Shown here: positions 34,962 to 47,299 of the stretch, in pieces | Numbering within the stretch: position 1 is the stretch's first letter | Layout: every line of letters starts with the position of its first letter | Assembly: GCA_021234155.1 (NCBI GenBank) | Contig: JAJEKV010000017.1 | Span: 1,543,467 to 1,607,466, forward strand | From: Isoetes taiwanensis | Taxonomy: Eukaryota; Streptophyta; Lycopodiopsida; Isoetales; Isoetaceae | DNA length: 64,000 nt | Direction of reading: 5' to 3' | Made by a program: the position numbers and the translations under genes | Notes under the pieces: generated by a model | The model's input: the letters and a program-made list of their open reading frames with translations, nothing else | What the model was told of the DNA's origin: nothing | Database searches by the model: none

Positions 34962-35826
34962 ATTAATTTCATGTGTAATAAGATTAATCTACGCATGCAA
35001 CCTATGCTAGGTATGGGTTGCATGCGTTGTTACCGGTGATGAGACCACTACGGTGATCTCTAGGACGTGGTGCAATGTCATTGTAGGCATGACCGCGGTT
35101 CCGCTTGAATGAGTTGGAAGGTAGATTAAAAAGTCTACTTCCGTCCCACGGAAGTAGACGACCTTGAGAGATAAGAGGTCATTCAGGAATGCATTGATAG
35201 GAAAGCACCTCTAGTCAATGCCTACGGGAAGGATGCCACCTTCACGCCCAGGGCAACTAAAGGTGTAGGCATGAGCGTCATATAGGCATTATAGGGCGCT
35301 GTCTCCACGGCCACGATGAAAGAAGCATCCTTTTCCTATGCCGGGAGATTAGTCTTACATCCATTTAGGTTAATTAGATGGGTGGTTACCTTATAACCAT
35401 AATTCTATTAATAATTAAAATGGTACTAACGTAGTGTCGACCTGCAGGCCAATAGAGCGCTCCGGAGGGCAAGGAGGTCGAGCTACGACGACTTGCAACA
35501 CAAATTTTGTTGGAATGTGTTGCAAGGAATGAAGAGTACCTTGAAGGATAATTGTACATGAAACTGTTAAATTTTGATAAACTAAATGTTGTGATAAGTG
35601 AGACTACTAAGTACCTTGTTTTAATGAAGTTATGAATTGATAAGTTATTTGATAATGCAACGACATAATAATGTTTTAAAAAAATATTACCTTAAGGTAA
35701 TCCTAATAATTGTGTAAGTATAATAGTAATATATTGTATGCATCAAGTTGATTGCGGGTTAGGAAGATCCCAAGGTGGGGAGACCCACGATGCTGCGGAC
35801 AACATCATTTCAAGGTGGGGAGAATG
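34962..35826 (+). other. Chromovirus 3' untranslated region with polypurine tracts
   Basis: No gene. An AAGGTGGGGAGA purine tract occurs at about 35770 and again at 35811-35822, immediately before the 3' LTR. The second is the likely polypurine tract that primes plus-strand DNA. The rest is unremarkable spacer. Confidence 0.7.
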
Positions 35827-37415
35827 TGATGTTCCAGCACAGTATACGGTCCTAAGACGTATATTGTACTGCCTCGTCATGCGTACACGCCATCCCGACT
35901 GACGTGTACGCCAACGCGTAGCCGAGCAAGTAGCACCCTAGGGGGCAACTTGCAAGGTGTGTACATTTATTCATATGCACATTTGCTCATGTGCACATTT
36001 ATCCATGTGTGCACAATTACCCATGTGGACACTTTATGCCACCTAGCTAATTAAGGCAAGTGGGCCACACCATTTATCCCACATGCCTCAAGGGATAATG
36101 GGAAACCCTAGCCCTAACCCTTAGTCTATAAAGGTATAGGAAACCCTGGCTTTCCATTTTCGTCCATAGCTTTCTAGGGCTCTGTTTTGCTTGCTCCAAG
36201 AGCCAAACTCGCCTCCCAAACTCTGTCTGAGCAGTCTAGCTCATCCATTTCCCTTTCTAGCTTCATCTTCTAGTAGTTCAGCAGCATGGTCGAGCTTAGA
36301 ACAGGAGGAGCAAGCCAAGGATCAGGTATTTTGTCAATTCAATAGTCTAAACCGCCTCCCAGACATGGAATTAGCCTATTGATTTGCCCATAGCAGCCAT
36401 CTAGATCTCTAGATATCGAGCCATAATTAAAGAACCTAACTCTGTGATTTAGATTAAATCTTGTTCTTTCGTTCTTCTGTGATATGTAGGTAGTGATGAT
36501 CTCTGTGGACTCATTGTATTGGGAAAGGGGGGTAGAGACCTTAGAAGCTTAGTAGTATGATGCTCCTAGCTAGCCCTCTTTAATGCACTATTAAATTCGG
36601 CCTGTGTACAAGAACCAAACCTGGTTGTGGGTGAAGGGGCCAGACTGTGGCTTATAAGGAGGTTCATGTCCTGACTCATGATCATGTACCTCTGGTAGTA
36701 AAGCCTATCGGGGACCGTTGTGGACTAGACCTAATGCTCTGCCACTGCGTGAGGGCTTTGCATGGGTTCGACACTCTTGGGGTGGTGGACACCTTCCATG
36801 GAGTTCAGTCGAGTACGGACAGTGGCCCTCTAGTCACCTTGAGTCAGCATGCCAACCTCTGATGGGAGCAATCCTTACCTGCCCCATCGGAACTAGGGAG
36901 ATGAAACCCAGGAGTAGCCCCTTTGGCTATGCATCCGGCGGGCTACAGTCGGGTCCCAACACTTTTCAACCTACTCTGCAAAGTGTGTGTGTGCACGGGA
37001 GAAGGGATGGAGTGGACTACCCTAAGCCATGTTCTTATGCCAGCCAAATCCATTGCCATGAATTCTGTCTGCAATGACCTCTGGAGACCCAAGCCGTCAG
37101 TCATCCCCTTCGAGTCTGAGCCTTGGGTAGGATCTCCATATGTGATGTACTGATCTTGCCTATTCAGATATGTGGTGAGCCATCCTTCGTGATGGTCATG
37201 TGCTGTAGATGTTGTATACTGACATGTATGTTTACGTTTCCACAGCTAGGTAGGCCCTGAAGGGAGACAGGGTAAAATGACCCCTTCATTCTTCCCACTG
37301 GAACTCATCAATGTTGCAGTGACACGTGGAGGGCCCTATATTAGCATGGAGCGGTATGGGAGATGAACTCCTGTTTGTATACGGTGAGTGCACCGTATAC
37401 GAGTAGGGGACGTCA
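35827..37415 (+). repeat. 3' LTR of the chromovirus
   Basis: Matches the 5' LTR from TGATGTTCC to GGGGACGTCA, with scattered substitutions and small indels, including TGTGTGTGTGCAC versus TGTGCAC near 36985. It contains the same telo-box and TATAAAG region. The sequence after 37415 belongs to LINE-B. Confidence 0.9.
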
Positions 37416-37628
37416 CAGCGTAGCTGACTCTTTAGAGCCTTACATTCTGCGTCAAACCAGGAGTTTTGAGGGAATTGCACAGTGTCCCTGCGCGGGAGCT
37501 TTCTCGCTGCAAAGCATTTACTGGCTGCTGCGAGTAAAGCCTTCACCAACCATTCACACTTATCCTGCAATGTATAGAGGGCATCAATTCCCTGTAGCTC
37601 ACGTTCAAGCTCCACCTGATAGGGCTAA
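37416..37628 (-). pseudogene. LINE-B ORF2, endonuclease to RT linker
   Basis: Minus-strand coding of VELERELQGIDALYTLQDKC and NSWFDAECKALKSQLR, the WFDxEC linker of plant LINEs, interrupted by the 3' LTR. The next part of the same protein lies at 14104-15514. The copy is 5'-truncated at about 37628, where LINE-A coding sequence resumes. Confidence 0.7.
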
Positions 37629-38975
37629 TGGAACCTCACGAAAACCAAAATAGTTACGTTCGGCACCAGGAATAGGCATAGATCCTTCAGATGGGGACGG
37701 AATTGGAAGAATCAGCAAAATACAAATATCTAGGATACGATGCACACGGCACAGGCAAATGGTCCAAGGGCGTAGATGCCAGGTTCCAGGCAGCCATTGG
37801 AAGGTACTTCAATATGAAAAATTTCTGTAATAGAAGTAGAATAATTGACTGGGAGATCAAGTGCTACATGTTCAGCACAGTGGTTGCATCGACACAACTA
37901 TATGGAACTGAGGCATGGGGGCCCGGCCTATCAGACAAAAAATGGGACAAGCAAGAAGGGATTTTCAGGCAATGGCATAGACAGGAATTTAGAGTGCGGG
38001 CAAGCACACCCCTGACAGCCATGGTATATGAGACAGGCCAGAAACCAATGGAGATGAGAGCATGGAAAAGGACCGTCAAATACTTAATGAAGGATAACAT
38101 GGGAGGCCACATCTGGAAGCTTCAACGATTGCAATCAGCGAGTCATCCAAGTCACATATCATCACAGGCAGCGGATGGATCAGGGAAGTGGCGGTGTGGA
38201 CTAGAGAGATGGTGCTGAATCTGAGTGATCTAGTAAACGAAGGGAAATAGAATGAGGACTGGGCCGACACGGCGACAAGAGCATGGTTGCAGAAACACAA
38301 TAGACCCAAAACACTCTGGCTCGTAGCAATCTTCAACTCGGAGCAACAGATAGGACAACAGATGTATCGAGGCCACCTGCTAGGGAAGACCAGAAGGAAC
38401 GTTTTGGCAAGACTTAGGATGGGGAGGCACGATCTAAGAATTGAAAAAGATAGATGGAGGAAAATGAAAAGGGAAAACAGGATCTGCAGAATCTGTAATA
38501 CAGGGAAAGTAGAGGACGAGAACCACATGCTCAATGATTGTACAGTGTATGAAGACATCAGAAACAAATACAGGAGTATAAGTTGGGGACAACCAGCAGT
38601 GCCAGCACATATCCTAATGGCCAGGGCAGACACAACAAAAGACTTGGAAGATGCAATCCAGGAGATGATAACTACACATCGGGAGATACACAAAGAAATA
38701 TGGCTTATAATATGAATCACCGGAAAGGTGAGATATTGGAGCCTGCAAAAGCTCAGTTAAAAGCTGAGGATAACGACGCACCTCCGCGCGGCCATGACGC
38801 CGATTATAAGCGGGGTGCCGTACTAATAGAAATTAAGAAAAGCCCTCCGAAAGGGCTACAATATATAAGCGTCTTGCGCTAGTAGCACCCCTTTGGGAGC
38901 TCGCCCATGCTACATCAGTCCGGGGGCCTCAGGGCACAAGGGACAATAATTCTATACGATTCTATTCTATTGAAC
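37629..38975 (+). pseudogene. LINE-A ORF2 C-terminal half and 3' end
   Basis: Starts with NLTKTKIVTFGTRNR, the segment expected directly after LCER at 11612. It continues with ESAKYKYLGYDAHGTGKWS, VASTQLYGTEAWGPGLSDKK (thumb), TPLTAMVYETGQKPMEM and, at about 38490-38540, a zinc knuckle CRICNTG...HMLNDC near the C-terminus. Frames change at least twice (for example near 38216), so it is inactive. It ends about 38949-38975 with a short ATTCT-type repeat, which may be the element tail. Confidence 0.8.
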
Positions 38976-39189
38976 TTGCCATGCTATAATAACTTTACCC
39001 AATGTTCTTCAAAAGAAAGATTGGATTAAGACATCGCAGCAATTAGTTCATGCTCTAAGAAAGGATTTCTCAAGGGGACTATGGTCTCTTTATGAGGATA
39101 TGATCTTCTTCTTGAACATTGACTCAAGCTTGTGGAGATGATTTTTCCTATTAGAAGGCCAATTTTTACTGTAAGCATTTGCAACTACA

Positions 39190-39327
39190 TTCCCTTCATA
39201 TTTCTAGCCAAAGTGAGGTAGATATGTATGTCATATGTGCAAGGCTATTGCCTGTAGATTCCCTCCAGATTTCTAACCAAAGTGAGATAGGCCAGTATGC
39301 CATATGTGCAAGGCTATTATCTGTTGT
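39190..39327. repeat. 69-bp tandem duplication
   Basis: Two adjacent copies start at 39190 and 39259 (TTCCCT, AAGTGAG, CATATGTGCAAGGCTATT), an exact 69-base spacing with about ten differences. Confidence 0.85.
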
Positions 39328-40616
39328 ACTTCCCCTTGCAATACCTTCATTTGGTAGCTTCTGATAGTTTATAACTATATTTTAGTAGTTGTTGGTTGAT
39401 TCTTTGCATTTTGTTAGATGAGCTTTGTTGATATCGGTTCCTCTGTTTGTTCCTCGTTTTTTCTTTTAATTCAAGAATTCCATCACATAAATATGCTGAA
39501 TCATTATTTCAATTATCATTAGTTTATTTCATTTAGTAAATTGTAGAAATGTTGCTGCATCATTTAAAATGCTTATGTGAAAAAGATATTTTACAACTTA
39601 TTGATGGTATACATTGAGCGAATATGGATATTTCTGTATTATGCTCTTTATGCAAATGATGCAGCTTGATTTGTTAGTAAAGAAGAATGTCCCCAATGCT
39701 TGGTTATCATTAAAAGTCTATGTTGGAGAAAGTACATCCATATTCATTTGTAAAATCGGGAATAAACCTGGATCTGCAGTTAAGGCATGTACGTGAAACG
39801 TCAAAGCATTGAAGATGCATTCCATCACTTGATAAAATGGCAAATGTGATTTCTGAGTTGCATTGATTGCATGATATATTCTCAGCATGGAAATGAGGTT
39901 GTAACTCTATTTCAAATTATTCAATAACAAGGTTAGAAGGCAGGCATAGTCACATATATAAGCATATTGGGTGCAGGTTCAAAAGTAGGAGCTCTTGAAT
40001 TTTGTAGGTATATATATGCTTGCCTGATTAATGTTAATCAAGAGCAAGTGTTTGTTGCGGGTACGCTTGTTTATAAGCATTCCAGATGTGATAGTATCAT
40101 TGATTTCCACACATCATTTGAGAAAATGATGTAGTTTGCCAAAATTCTTTGATATTATAGGATACGCTCTCTACGAGAATGCCAATGACTCTATGGTTTT
40201 ATTTATTTTGGTAACGCATAAATCTAACTTGAAATAGATGATGTGTCATAAGTCAGTGCTATCAATATATGTGTAGATGCCAATGATATAAGTTACATCT
40301 GGAATTTTGTAATAACAAAATCTACACTACAATCAAGCATATCTGTAGGCAACACATTGATGGCCATGTACCATAATTGTGGAAGAACCGATGATGGTTG
40401 CAAAGATTTTAATCTAATGCCTAGGAAAAAGGGTGTTTTGGATAATGACAATCTCAACACATGGAGAAAATTAAAAGGAAAATGATGTTTCAAGCTAGAC
40501 ACTGTAAATATACAACGTCTCAGTTGTATGTGCAAGTCGGAGTTTTTAAAATTATGCCAGTTGCAGTTTCTAGGATTATGCCTGAAATTTGAATTGCAAC
40601 ATATGGTATTACATGT

Positions 40617-40796
40617 GCTTCTACGGTTCTTCAACAGAACTTGATTAAATCGCCATGTTATTGTCATCTTGTGCTTTTTAATTTCTATAGACAAATAGTT
40701 TTTGCTTCTATGGTTCTTGCAAAAGAACCTGATTAAATTGCTATTCGTTATTGTCATCTCATGCTTTTCGATTCCTCCAGACCAATAGTTTTCAGA
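40617..40796. repeat. About 87-bp tandem duplication
   Basis: Two diverged copies, starting at 40617 and 40704, share GCTTCTA-GGTTCTT, AACTTGATTAAAT and ATTGTCATCT...ATAGTTTT. No coding sense was found. Confidence 0.7.
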
Positions 40797-42971
40797 TGCA
40801 GATCACAAATTAGTCTTTCCAACGTTGTCAAGATATCATTTGGTATAAAAATTTTGCTCCAATCTTGAAAATGCCGGGGACACCTAAAAATTCTAGACGC
40901 ATTTAAATTATCCATGCTAGGATACACTTTGTACAATAGTTACCATCACATGCCCAACTCTTTGTTTATACAATCTGAGATACCGCATCAACCCATCAAC
41001 ATTTATTACCTCAACAAATGAATCAAATAAATAAGAGGAGCCTTAGTAATTATAGATAGAGACTATAAGAAAAGGAATACATATTCTTTGATCTCCATAG
41101 CATGGGAAGGTTCATTCCATGCTTAAACAAGCCTAGCGAAGAAATGACAAAGAAGGGAACACGCGAAGTGGTGAAAACATGAAAAAGAAGGATTCTGGCA
41201 AAAAAAAGAAAATAAGCTTTGAAAATTTTTGGGGAGAGCAATGAAATCAACAACCAACTGGAGATTTTTGTTGTCATCATCGTCATTGTTCATTCTATTC
41301 TCTGCAAGCAAGTACCTCTATATATCTATACAAGAATATGCAATTCTCAACATATGTATGGCGTGATATTGTCGAAACATCAATATATAAGCATATTTTA
41401 ACTACAATCAAATTCTTAATCTAAAACAAGTATCTAGATGTTTTCAATATTTGGTATTATGCTACTTTTGTGCATTGAAAGTAGCTTTCCAAAATCGACA
41501 AGACAAAACATCTCTCTTTCCTCCCCAAAATGAAGAATGAAAAAAGCTACAATCTAGAAACCACCTGAACTTTGCCCCAAGTCTGCTCTACTGCTAGTTT
41601 TTTATAGAATTACCATTACTCATCTTTGGATATTGTCTGAAGAAGAGTAGGTGTTTGGACTAAGGGAAATGCCTTATTATTTCCGTTTACTTCTTCCACT
41701 TAAAATTATCTGATTTTCTTTTCTACAAAATTGTTGAATAAATAATTATAATACTAAAGTTTATGTAGACTCTAGCATATTTGCTTTTCTATAAGGTTGT
41801 TCCCTTTTGTATAAACATAAATTCGCCTACCATTCTGTATATATGTGTGTAATAAAAAATAAAATATAATGGTACGTTTTACAGTGACGTCAACATAGCC
41901 CAACTTTTTTCCTTTACGAAAAGTTAGGGTTTCCAAATTAAGGTTCTGTTTTTAAGCTTCGCAAGTGCCTTAGACTCTCCCTACTCTAAGGAAAACTCCA
42001 ATGGAATATTTCAAATGCCAACAATATGCAAGTTAACACAAAGTATGATGTTCAGGTGACATTTTACACCCTGAGATGATACATCATTGCTCCCTTTTGG
42101 GCAGCTTTGCTAGGTTATACCTCACGTACACCCTGAATCAAATGTTGGGTGATGATCAAGCAGTGTATAATATAACCTGTGGCATCTATCATAGGGGTAA
42201 GGAATTGCCTATTCTAGAGCAGGACAATAGCACTTTCTTTGAAAATAGTTTTGCCCTCACCATCGATACACAAAAGATGAAGATACAGAGGAGGAGAAAG
42301 GAAGTTCCTTCCACCTCAAATACAAGCGGAGGATGAGTTTGTAGGCAAGGATGATTATGATCGATGGAAGCAGTTAAGGGAAGGTGCCCACCAATGGTTA
42401 GGCGCCCCATATGGTGCACCCAAAAATGCCCCCCCGACCATTGAGATATTGAGTATACCTGTACCCACGTATGCCCTGCCCTAAACCCTAACGAAGACAA
42501 GCAGATTAGACAGTGGAGAACATCTTTCCTGGCAATGGCGCAGCTCCTTCCCGCCATGGATGGAGCAGCCACTCATAATGGATGGTGGTCTTCCCTTAAT
42601 GGCGCTCCAAACACCAATGGTTGGTGATGCTCCATCCCTTGTTGAGGCGCCAAAAACAGTTGGCATTCAATCTGATTCAACAATTTTAGCATCATATTTT
42701 TGGAAGGCATGCATGGCTGTCAAAAAAGATAAGTATCTTACAGATTTAGCATGCAAATTTTTAGTTCCATATTGCTTGCTTTTTTTTTTTTTATCAAAGG
42801 GCCTTTTGTTGCAGCTGCATGCATTCTTGGCGCTCACCTTGTTGATCTTCCATTGAAATGGAAGGTTGAGATGCTCCAAATTGGTGGATTGATGAGCTGG
42901 TTGCATCTTGCCCTTCCTTTGCGTTATCTTCTCTCTAATGGTGCACTCTTCTCTCTCTTGTTCCTTATCTA

Positions 42972-45359
42972 ATGGCTGTCATAACATGTCTTCTTGGATT
43001 GATGACATGCCTTCATCCCTGCCCTTCTTTCAGCCACCTTCAACCCTTTAAATATGGCTCATCCCTCTTGGCTCAGCAACATGTCCCTCCATTTGAATTT
43101 GATAGTGGCAGTGTCAATTCTTGCAGTTTTGGGAGCTTTGCAAATATGAACCTGGGGAAGAGCTCTTATGCTGAACCTCCACAAGGACCAACAGAAGCCC
43201 ATGCCTGCCAAGAAGATGTAATTCTAATCCCTGCCAGCAAGAAGAAGATGTCTTCAAGACCACTTATCCAAGAACAGCAAGAGTTGCATGAGGATTTAGG
43301 GCCTAAGAAGGTTAGATGTGCAAAGAGGGGAGCTTGGTCCAAGGAAGACTTAGACAAGGCTATTGATACAATTGAAGATGGACTGCTATCCATAAGAGGA
43401 GCTGCAAGCCACTTTGGGATACCACAAACCACCTTAAGAAACCATCTTTATGGTTTATCACTCAACAAGTTTGGTGCAATCCCAAAGGGATTGACAATGA
43501 AAGAGGAGGAGATGCTGCTTAATTGGGCCTTTCAATTATGTGATGAAGGGAGGCTAGTGACACTTGATGTGATGAGGGAGAGGGTTGGGCAGATGACAAT
43601 CAATAGGCAAACGTGTTTTAAGGAGGGGCTGCCAGGGCAGAAATGGTGGAGGGGGTTTAAAAAGAGACATCCTGATCTTGTCTTGAGATCAACACAATGT
43701 GTGGAGGCCAGCAGAATGAAGGCAATGACCACACACAATTTGCAAAATTTTTATGGTACTTTGATGCAGGTTTATGCTGACTTGAATGTAGATGCTTCTA
43801 GAATATGGAACTATGATGAAACATGTGTTCAAGCTGATGACAGACATAGCATGAGAGTTCTGGCCAAGAGAGGAGTGAAGGCAGTGATAGAGAATGAGTG
43901 ACAGTTTTAGTGTGTGTGTGAATGCAAGTGGCCAAAAGATCCCCAATTTGTATGTCTTCAAGGGGAAGAGAATTAGGGACACGAATTTGCTTGCAGGATG
44001 TGAGGCAGGTGCTATTCTTAGCTTTCAAAAGAAAGCTTGGATTACTGACTTGCTTTTTGAGTCTTGGCTGGACCACTTTAAGAGACATGTTCCAGGAGGT
44101 GTTTCTAAAGATAGGCCTTATCTTCTAATTTGTGATGATCATGGGAGTCACGTGACTCTTGAGACCATCATCAAAGCAAAGGAGATGGGCCTTCACATTG
44201 TTAATCTACCTGCACATACTAGCCATCGATTGCAGCGGCTGGATTCTCTAGCACTGGAATCTGGCCTCTTGATGATTTGAGAGTACAAGCTGATCCTTTA
44301 GCTGACAGGTTGCATGAAGAAAGGCAGGCCAATGTGCCAACAAATTTGGACTAGAGTGCTGAGGCATGTTCAGATTCTGATGCAGCAGAGGTTGAAGGAG
44401 TCAATGAAGGTATATATGTTGCAATTCTGGTCTGTTTTTTGCATGTCCCTCTAAAGCTTTCTCATTTGCAGGTACAGTCCAAGAAGCCACTACCTTTGCA
44501 GCCATTGATGTAGGCAATGAGCCTATTCTCCCCAATGATGATGCAGCTCAACCACTTGACCCTGCACTAAGGTCTGAAATCCAACCAGCAGTACCAAGGT
44601 CTGGAAACCAAGGTAAAAAGGCAAGGAGGGCAAGAATTCCAGAGTCTTTGAGAGGTAGGCTGTATGTTTCAACAGAAGATGTCATTAGTGAGAGGCTGGA
44701 GTTGCAAAAGAAGCATGAAGAGGCTGCTAAGATAAGACAAGAGAAAGATGCCAAGAGGAAGAGAGTGCAGGAGAGCAAAAGGGAGGCAAAAGAGAGGGAG
44801 AAGAAGAGGAAGGAAGAAGAAAGGAAGAGAAGGGAAGAGGCAAAGAGGTTGAGGGATGAGGAGAAAAGAAAGGCAGTTGAAGAAGGGAGGCCAATTAGGC
44901 CTCAAAGAAAGAGAAAGCAAAGGAGGTATGAAGATTATGACATGGAAAGTGATGAAGAGGAGGTGCACAGGTAGAGGCAGCCTTGGAAGCAAATTATGCT
45001 TTGGAGAAAATATTGTTCCTACTAACAAACCTTCTATGAGTGTTGCAGGTGCCAATAGCCAGCAAAGCCGAGCTTTAGATATTGTTGTTGACTTGCCTCT
45101 TGATGTGCCGCAGCCACTGTTTCAGGACAACCAGCCTCTTGAAGAAGATGAGCTTATAGGTTGTAGTTTGGAGGAGACACACATTTGCAGCTGGGACCAA
45201 CATTGCATGGATAAAGAAGACAAACTTGCACAAAAACCAGCCTCTTCATCATGCACTGATAGCTTTGATGAATCTGAAAAATACATTGCAAAAACAAAAG
45301 CATTGGATGACTTGTATAGAAAAAAAGCACGTGACCATTTGGAAAAGCTTGGCTTGTGA
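42972..45359 (+). pseudogene. pogo/CENP-B-like DDE transposase gene, damaged
   Basis: The frame 42972-43901 encodes a Psq-type helix-turn-helix (IDTIEDGLLSIRGAASHFGI, TTLRNHLYG), a CENP-B-type second HTH (MKEEEMLLNWAFQL, WWRGFKKRHPDLVL) and the first DDE Asp in IWNYDETCVQ. After a one-base shift at a GT-rich spot (about 43895), 43894-44280 gives LLICDDHGSH (second Asp) and LPAHTSHRLQRLD (third Asp). About 70 residues expected before the GIWPLD-like motif are missing near 44240-44260. The C-terminus is spliced: intron 44410-44471 (GTATAT...TTGCAG) joins in phase. A 108-residue Lys/Glu/Arg coiled coil (44648-44970) follows, then a last exon ending at 45359, possibly after an intron with acceptor near 45058. 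There is a stop near 44352. It could be a decayed transposon or a domesticated gene with assembly errors. Confidence 0.7.
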
Positions 45360-46129
45360 AAAAGAATTAACCTCCATTTCAATAACTTCATGTAACCTCT
45401 TGTCTTGAATATAAGTTTTAATGCATTTTGCTCTTACTGTTGTTTGTAACTTGATGCCATAGTTAATCACATCACTCTTCATGTGTTACAGTTTCTTGGT
45501 TTTATTGAGGTGCATTACAAGTGTTCAAAGTTGCAGGTAAGCTTCTAAACCATTTTGTTTCTATTGATTTTTAACTTCTAGACATGATTGACCTCAAGTT
45601 TTGTCAAGACCAGATGAATTGGTGATGAATTGGGGGTTCAAATCCCCCAACATCTTGGTTTATTGTCAATTAACATGCTGGTGACAGGTTCTTAGTATAT
45701 TTTGGCAAAAATATCACATTTGAAGTCTTCAACTTTAAGCAAATACAAGGTATGTAGACAGTCCATTAGAGTTGTTTAGTGTGCAAATGAGGGAGTCTAA
45801 GCGAGCCATTTTGGTTGTGTATATGAGCCATTTAGGTTGTGTATATGCACCATTAAAATGCAGGCTCCTCTCATATTGGGTGTCTAATGTGCACCATTCC
45901 TTGTTGGAGGTATCACCAATAAGGGTCCTGCATTGATCCAATGATTGGAGTACAGGTTCATCACTGAAGACAATGGTGCACTCCAAGGATGTCAACGGAG
46001 TGCACCAAAGATAACCTGTCCATATAGGCACTTCCCTCTCCATTGAGGGCATTTGACCCCCTCTTGAATCCGAGCCCATAACTTGCAGTAAGTTTTGAGA
46101 TTTCAAGTTTTTATTTTTCTATAAGTAAG
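45360..46129. other. No gene recognised
   Basis: Contains GGGGGTTCAAATCCCCC (about 45632-45649), a perfect T-arm-like palindrome with B-box sequence, but no matching A box or acceptor stem. I see nothing else coding. Confidence 0.4.
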
Positions 46130-46415
46130 TTTAGGATCCGGACAAGTTTATGGCAGCTTTGCACAGGTAATTGGCCAAGATTGTGCTCACCGCAGATCAA
46201 AGAAAATTAGGTGCATCATTGATGGGCACCTTCCCTTAGTAGCTGAGATGCTTCTCCATCGTAACCAAATAGAAGCTAAGAGGTTTAGATAGATTGCTGC
46301 CAGTCTACATCAACGGACATGAATATCTGTTGTTGGATGACATTGTGTGGATGTACCATGTCATTGGCAATCTTGGAAGGAAGACCAAGCCTGATGTCCT
46401 CTATGACTTGGCATA
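46130..46415 (+). pseudogene. Unidentified coding remnant of the second LTR element
   Basis: In broken frames it reads ALHR, LAKIVLTADQRKLGASL and LLPVYINGHEYLLLDDIVWM, then LGRKTKPDVLYDLA. The pattern is protein-like, but I cannot assign it. It may be a gag-proximal gene of this element family. Confidence 0.35.
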
Positions 46416-46938
46416 GTTCGTTCCCATTTTCGATTTGATGTTAGGATTGGATATGAGCACATCCACAGTTTTTACCAGTTTTGTGATCGTGGGAGATATG
46501 CTTGCGAATTTAATGTGGAGTTGGACCTTGAGACCCACCACCTCCAGTAGAAGCAAATGCGGCGCGACTATACCGTCATTCTTTTGATGCTGCCTAATAT
46601 GCTTCTGGGCATCGGCTTGGGAGTGGTATGCAATCTCACGTTCCCGTGCTGGCTCATCTCCCTCCTTTTGACCATCGTATTGTTTTATGTAACAATGAGG
46701 ACTTGCAGGACCGGATTGAGAATGTGGAAGAACGAGTCCTTTTTTGTGGCTCATGAGTTGAATAGTGATTCTGTAGAGTACGTAAATTTGGAGAAGGAGA
46801 TCTGTTCAAACGAGGAAAACACCATTGAGGAAAACAAGGGGTATCGTTTCAGGGCTCCTTGGTGCGAACTCTCGGTCCTTTTGTTGATTTGGCTTGCTTT
46901 TTTTGCGGTTCAGGTGAAGGGCACCAAGAATAACAAGG
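46416..46938 (+). pseudogene. Captured TauE/SafE family (sulfite exporter-like) gene fragment
   Basis: Reads FVPIFDLMLGLDMSTSTVF and FVIVGDMLANLMW, then after a frameshift near 46550 DYTVILLMLPNMLLGIGLGV, WLISLLLTIVLFYVTM and LSVLLLIWLAFFAVQVKGTK. These hydrophobic helices, in this order, match plant TauE/SafE membrane transporters, including the DYxxxLL-x-P-ML-LGI segment. It begins after an AG and ends at AACAAG|GTAAAT, a good splice donor, so exon boundaries seem preserved. It is a fragment of the protein, flanked on both sides by retrotransposon sequence, and not a working transporter. Confidence 0.7.
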
Positions 46939-47299
46939 TAAATGTACAATCCTTTGCTGGTCTAAGGCATATGATAATCTATGAATTATTTGATTTTCAT
47001 AGAATGTCAGATGAAAACAATGATTGATGAAACCAAAGCGTTTGTTAAGATCCTAAAGGAATTATATGGAAGACTTCAATTATTTTTCTGGCACTGAGCT
47101 GCTGCCACTAGTTTAGCATGCATAATGCTATAGACAGGAGGAATTAGATCCAATACATACTCTTCTAGAATTGCAAGACCTTCTGATACAAGGGCCTCCC
47201 TCTGAACCATCAAAGGAAGCTTTTACTTCCATGGGTCCTCATGTTCCAAATAACAATGACGTAATATTTCCGTGGAACCAAAAGAGGATGGGAAGCCCT

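Larger units (their letters stand above)
15515..37415 (+). mobile_element. Ty3/gypsy chromovirus with extra H3-like gene, 21.9 kb
   Basis: A complete-ended LTR retrotransposon with two closely similar LTRs (15515-17089 and 35827-37415), a tRNA-Met primer-binding site, gag, protease, RT, RNase H, integrase with a chromodomain-like C-terminus, and a purine-rich tract. Both flanks belong to one minus-strand LINE, so it inserted into LINE-B. I could not identify a clean 5-bp target duplication (cgatg on the left, cagcg on the right). It is unusually large for two reasons. First, a 5.8-kb block between the primer-binding site and gag holds two extra genes with their own promoters and repeats. Second, hAT-like and CACTA-like elements are inserted in it. 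Several frameshifts suggest this copy is not autonomous. Confidence 0.9.
38976..42000. other. AT-rich region without recognised genes
   Basis: Only short open frames occur and none shows a motif I recognise. It contains two short tandem duplications, listed separately, and no LTR or inverted-repeat boundary that I could define. It may be older host intergenic DNA. Confidence 0.5.

Noticed and set aside
45632-45649. tRNA gene suggested by GGGGGTTCAAATCCCCC
   Set aside because: Only the T-arm is present. No D-arm, anticodon arm or acceptor stem could be matched.
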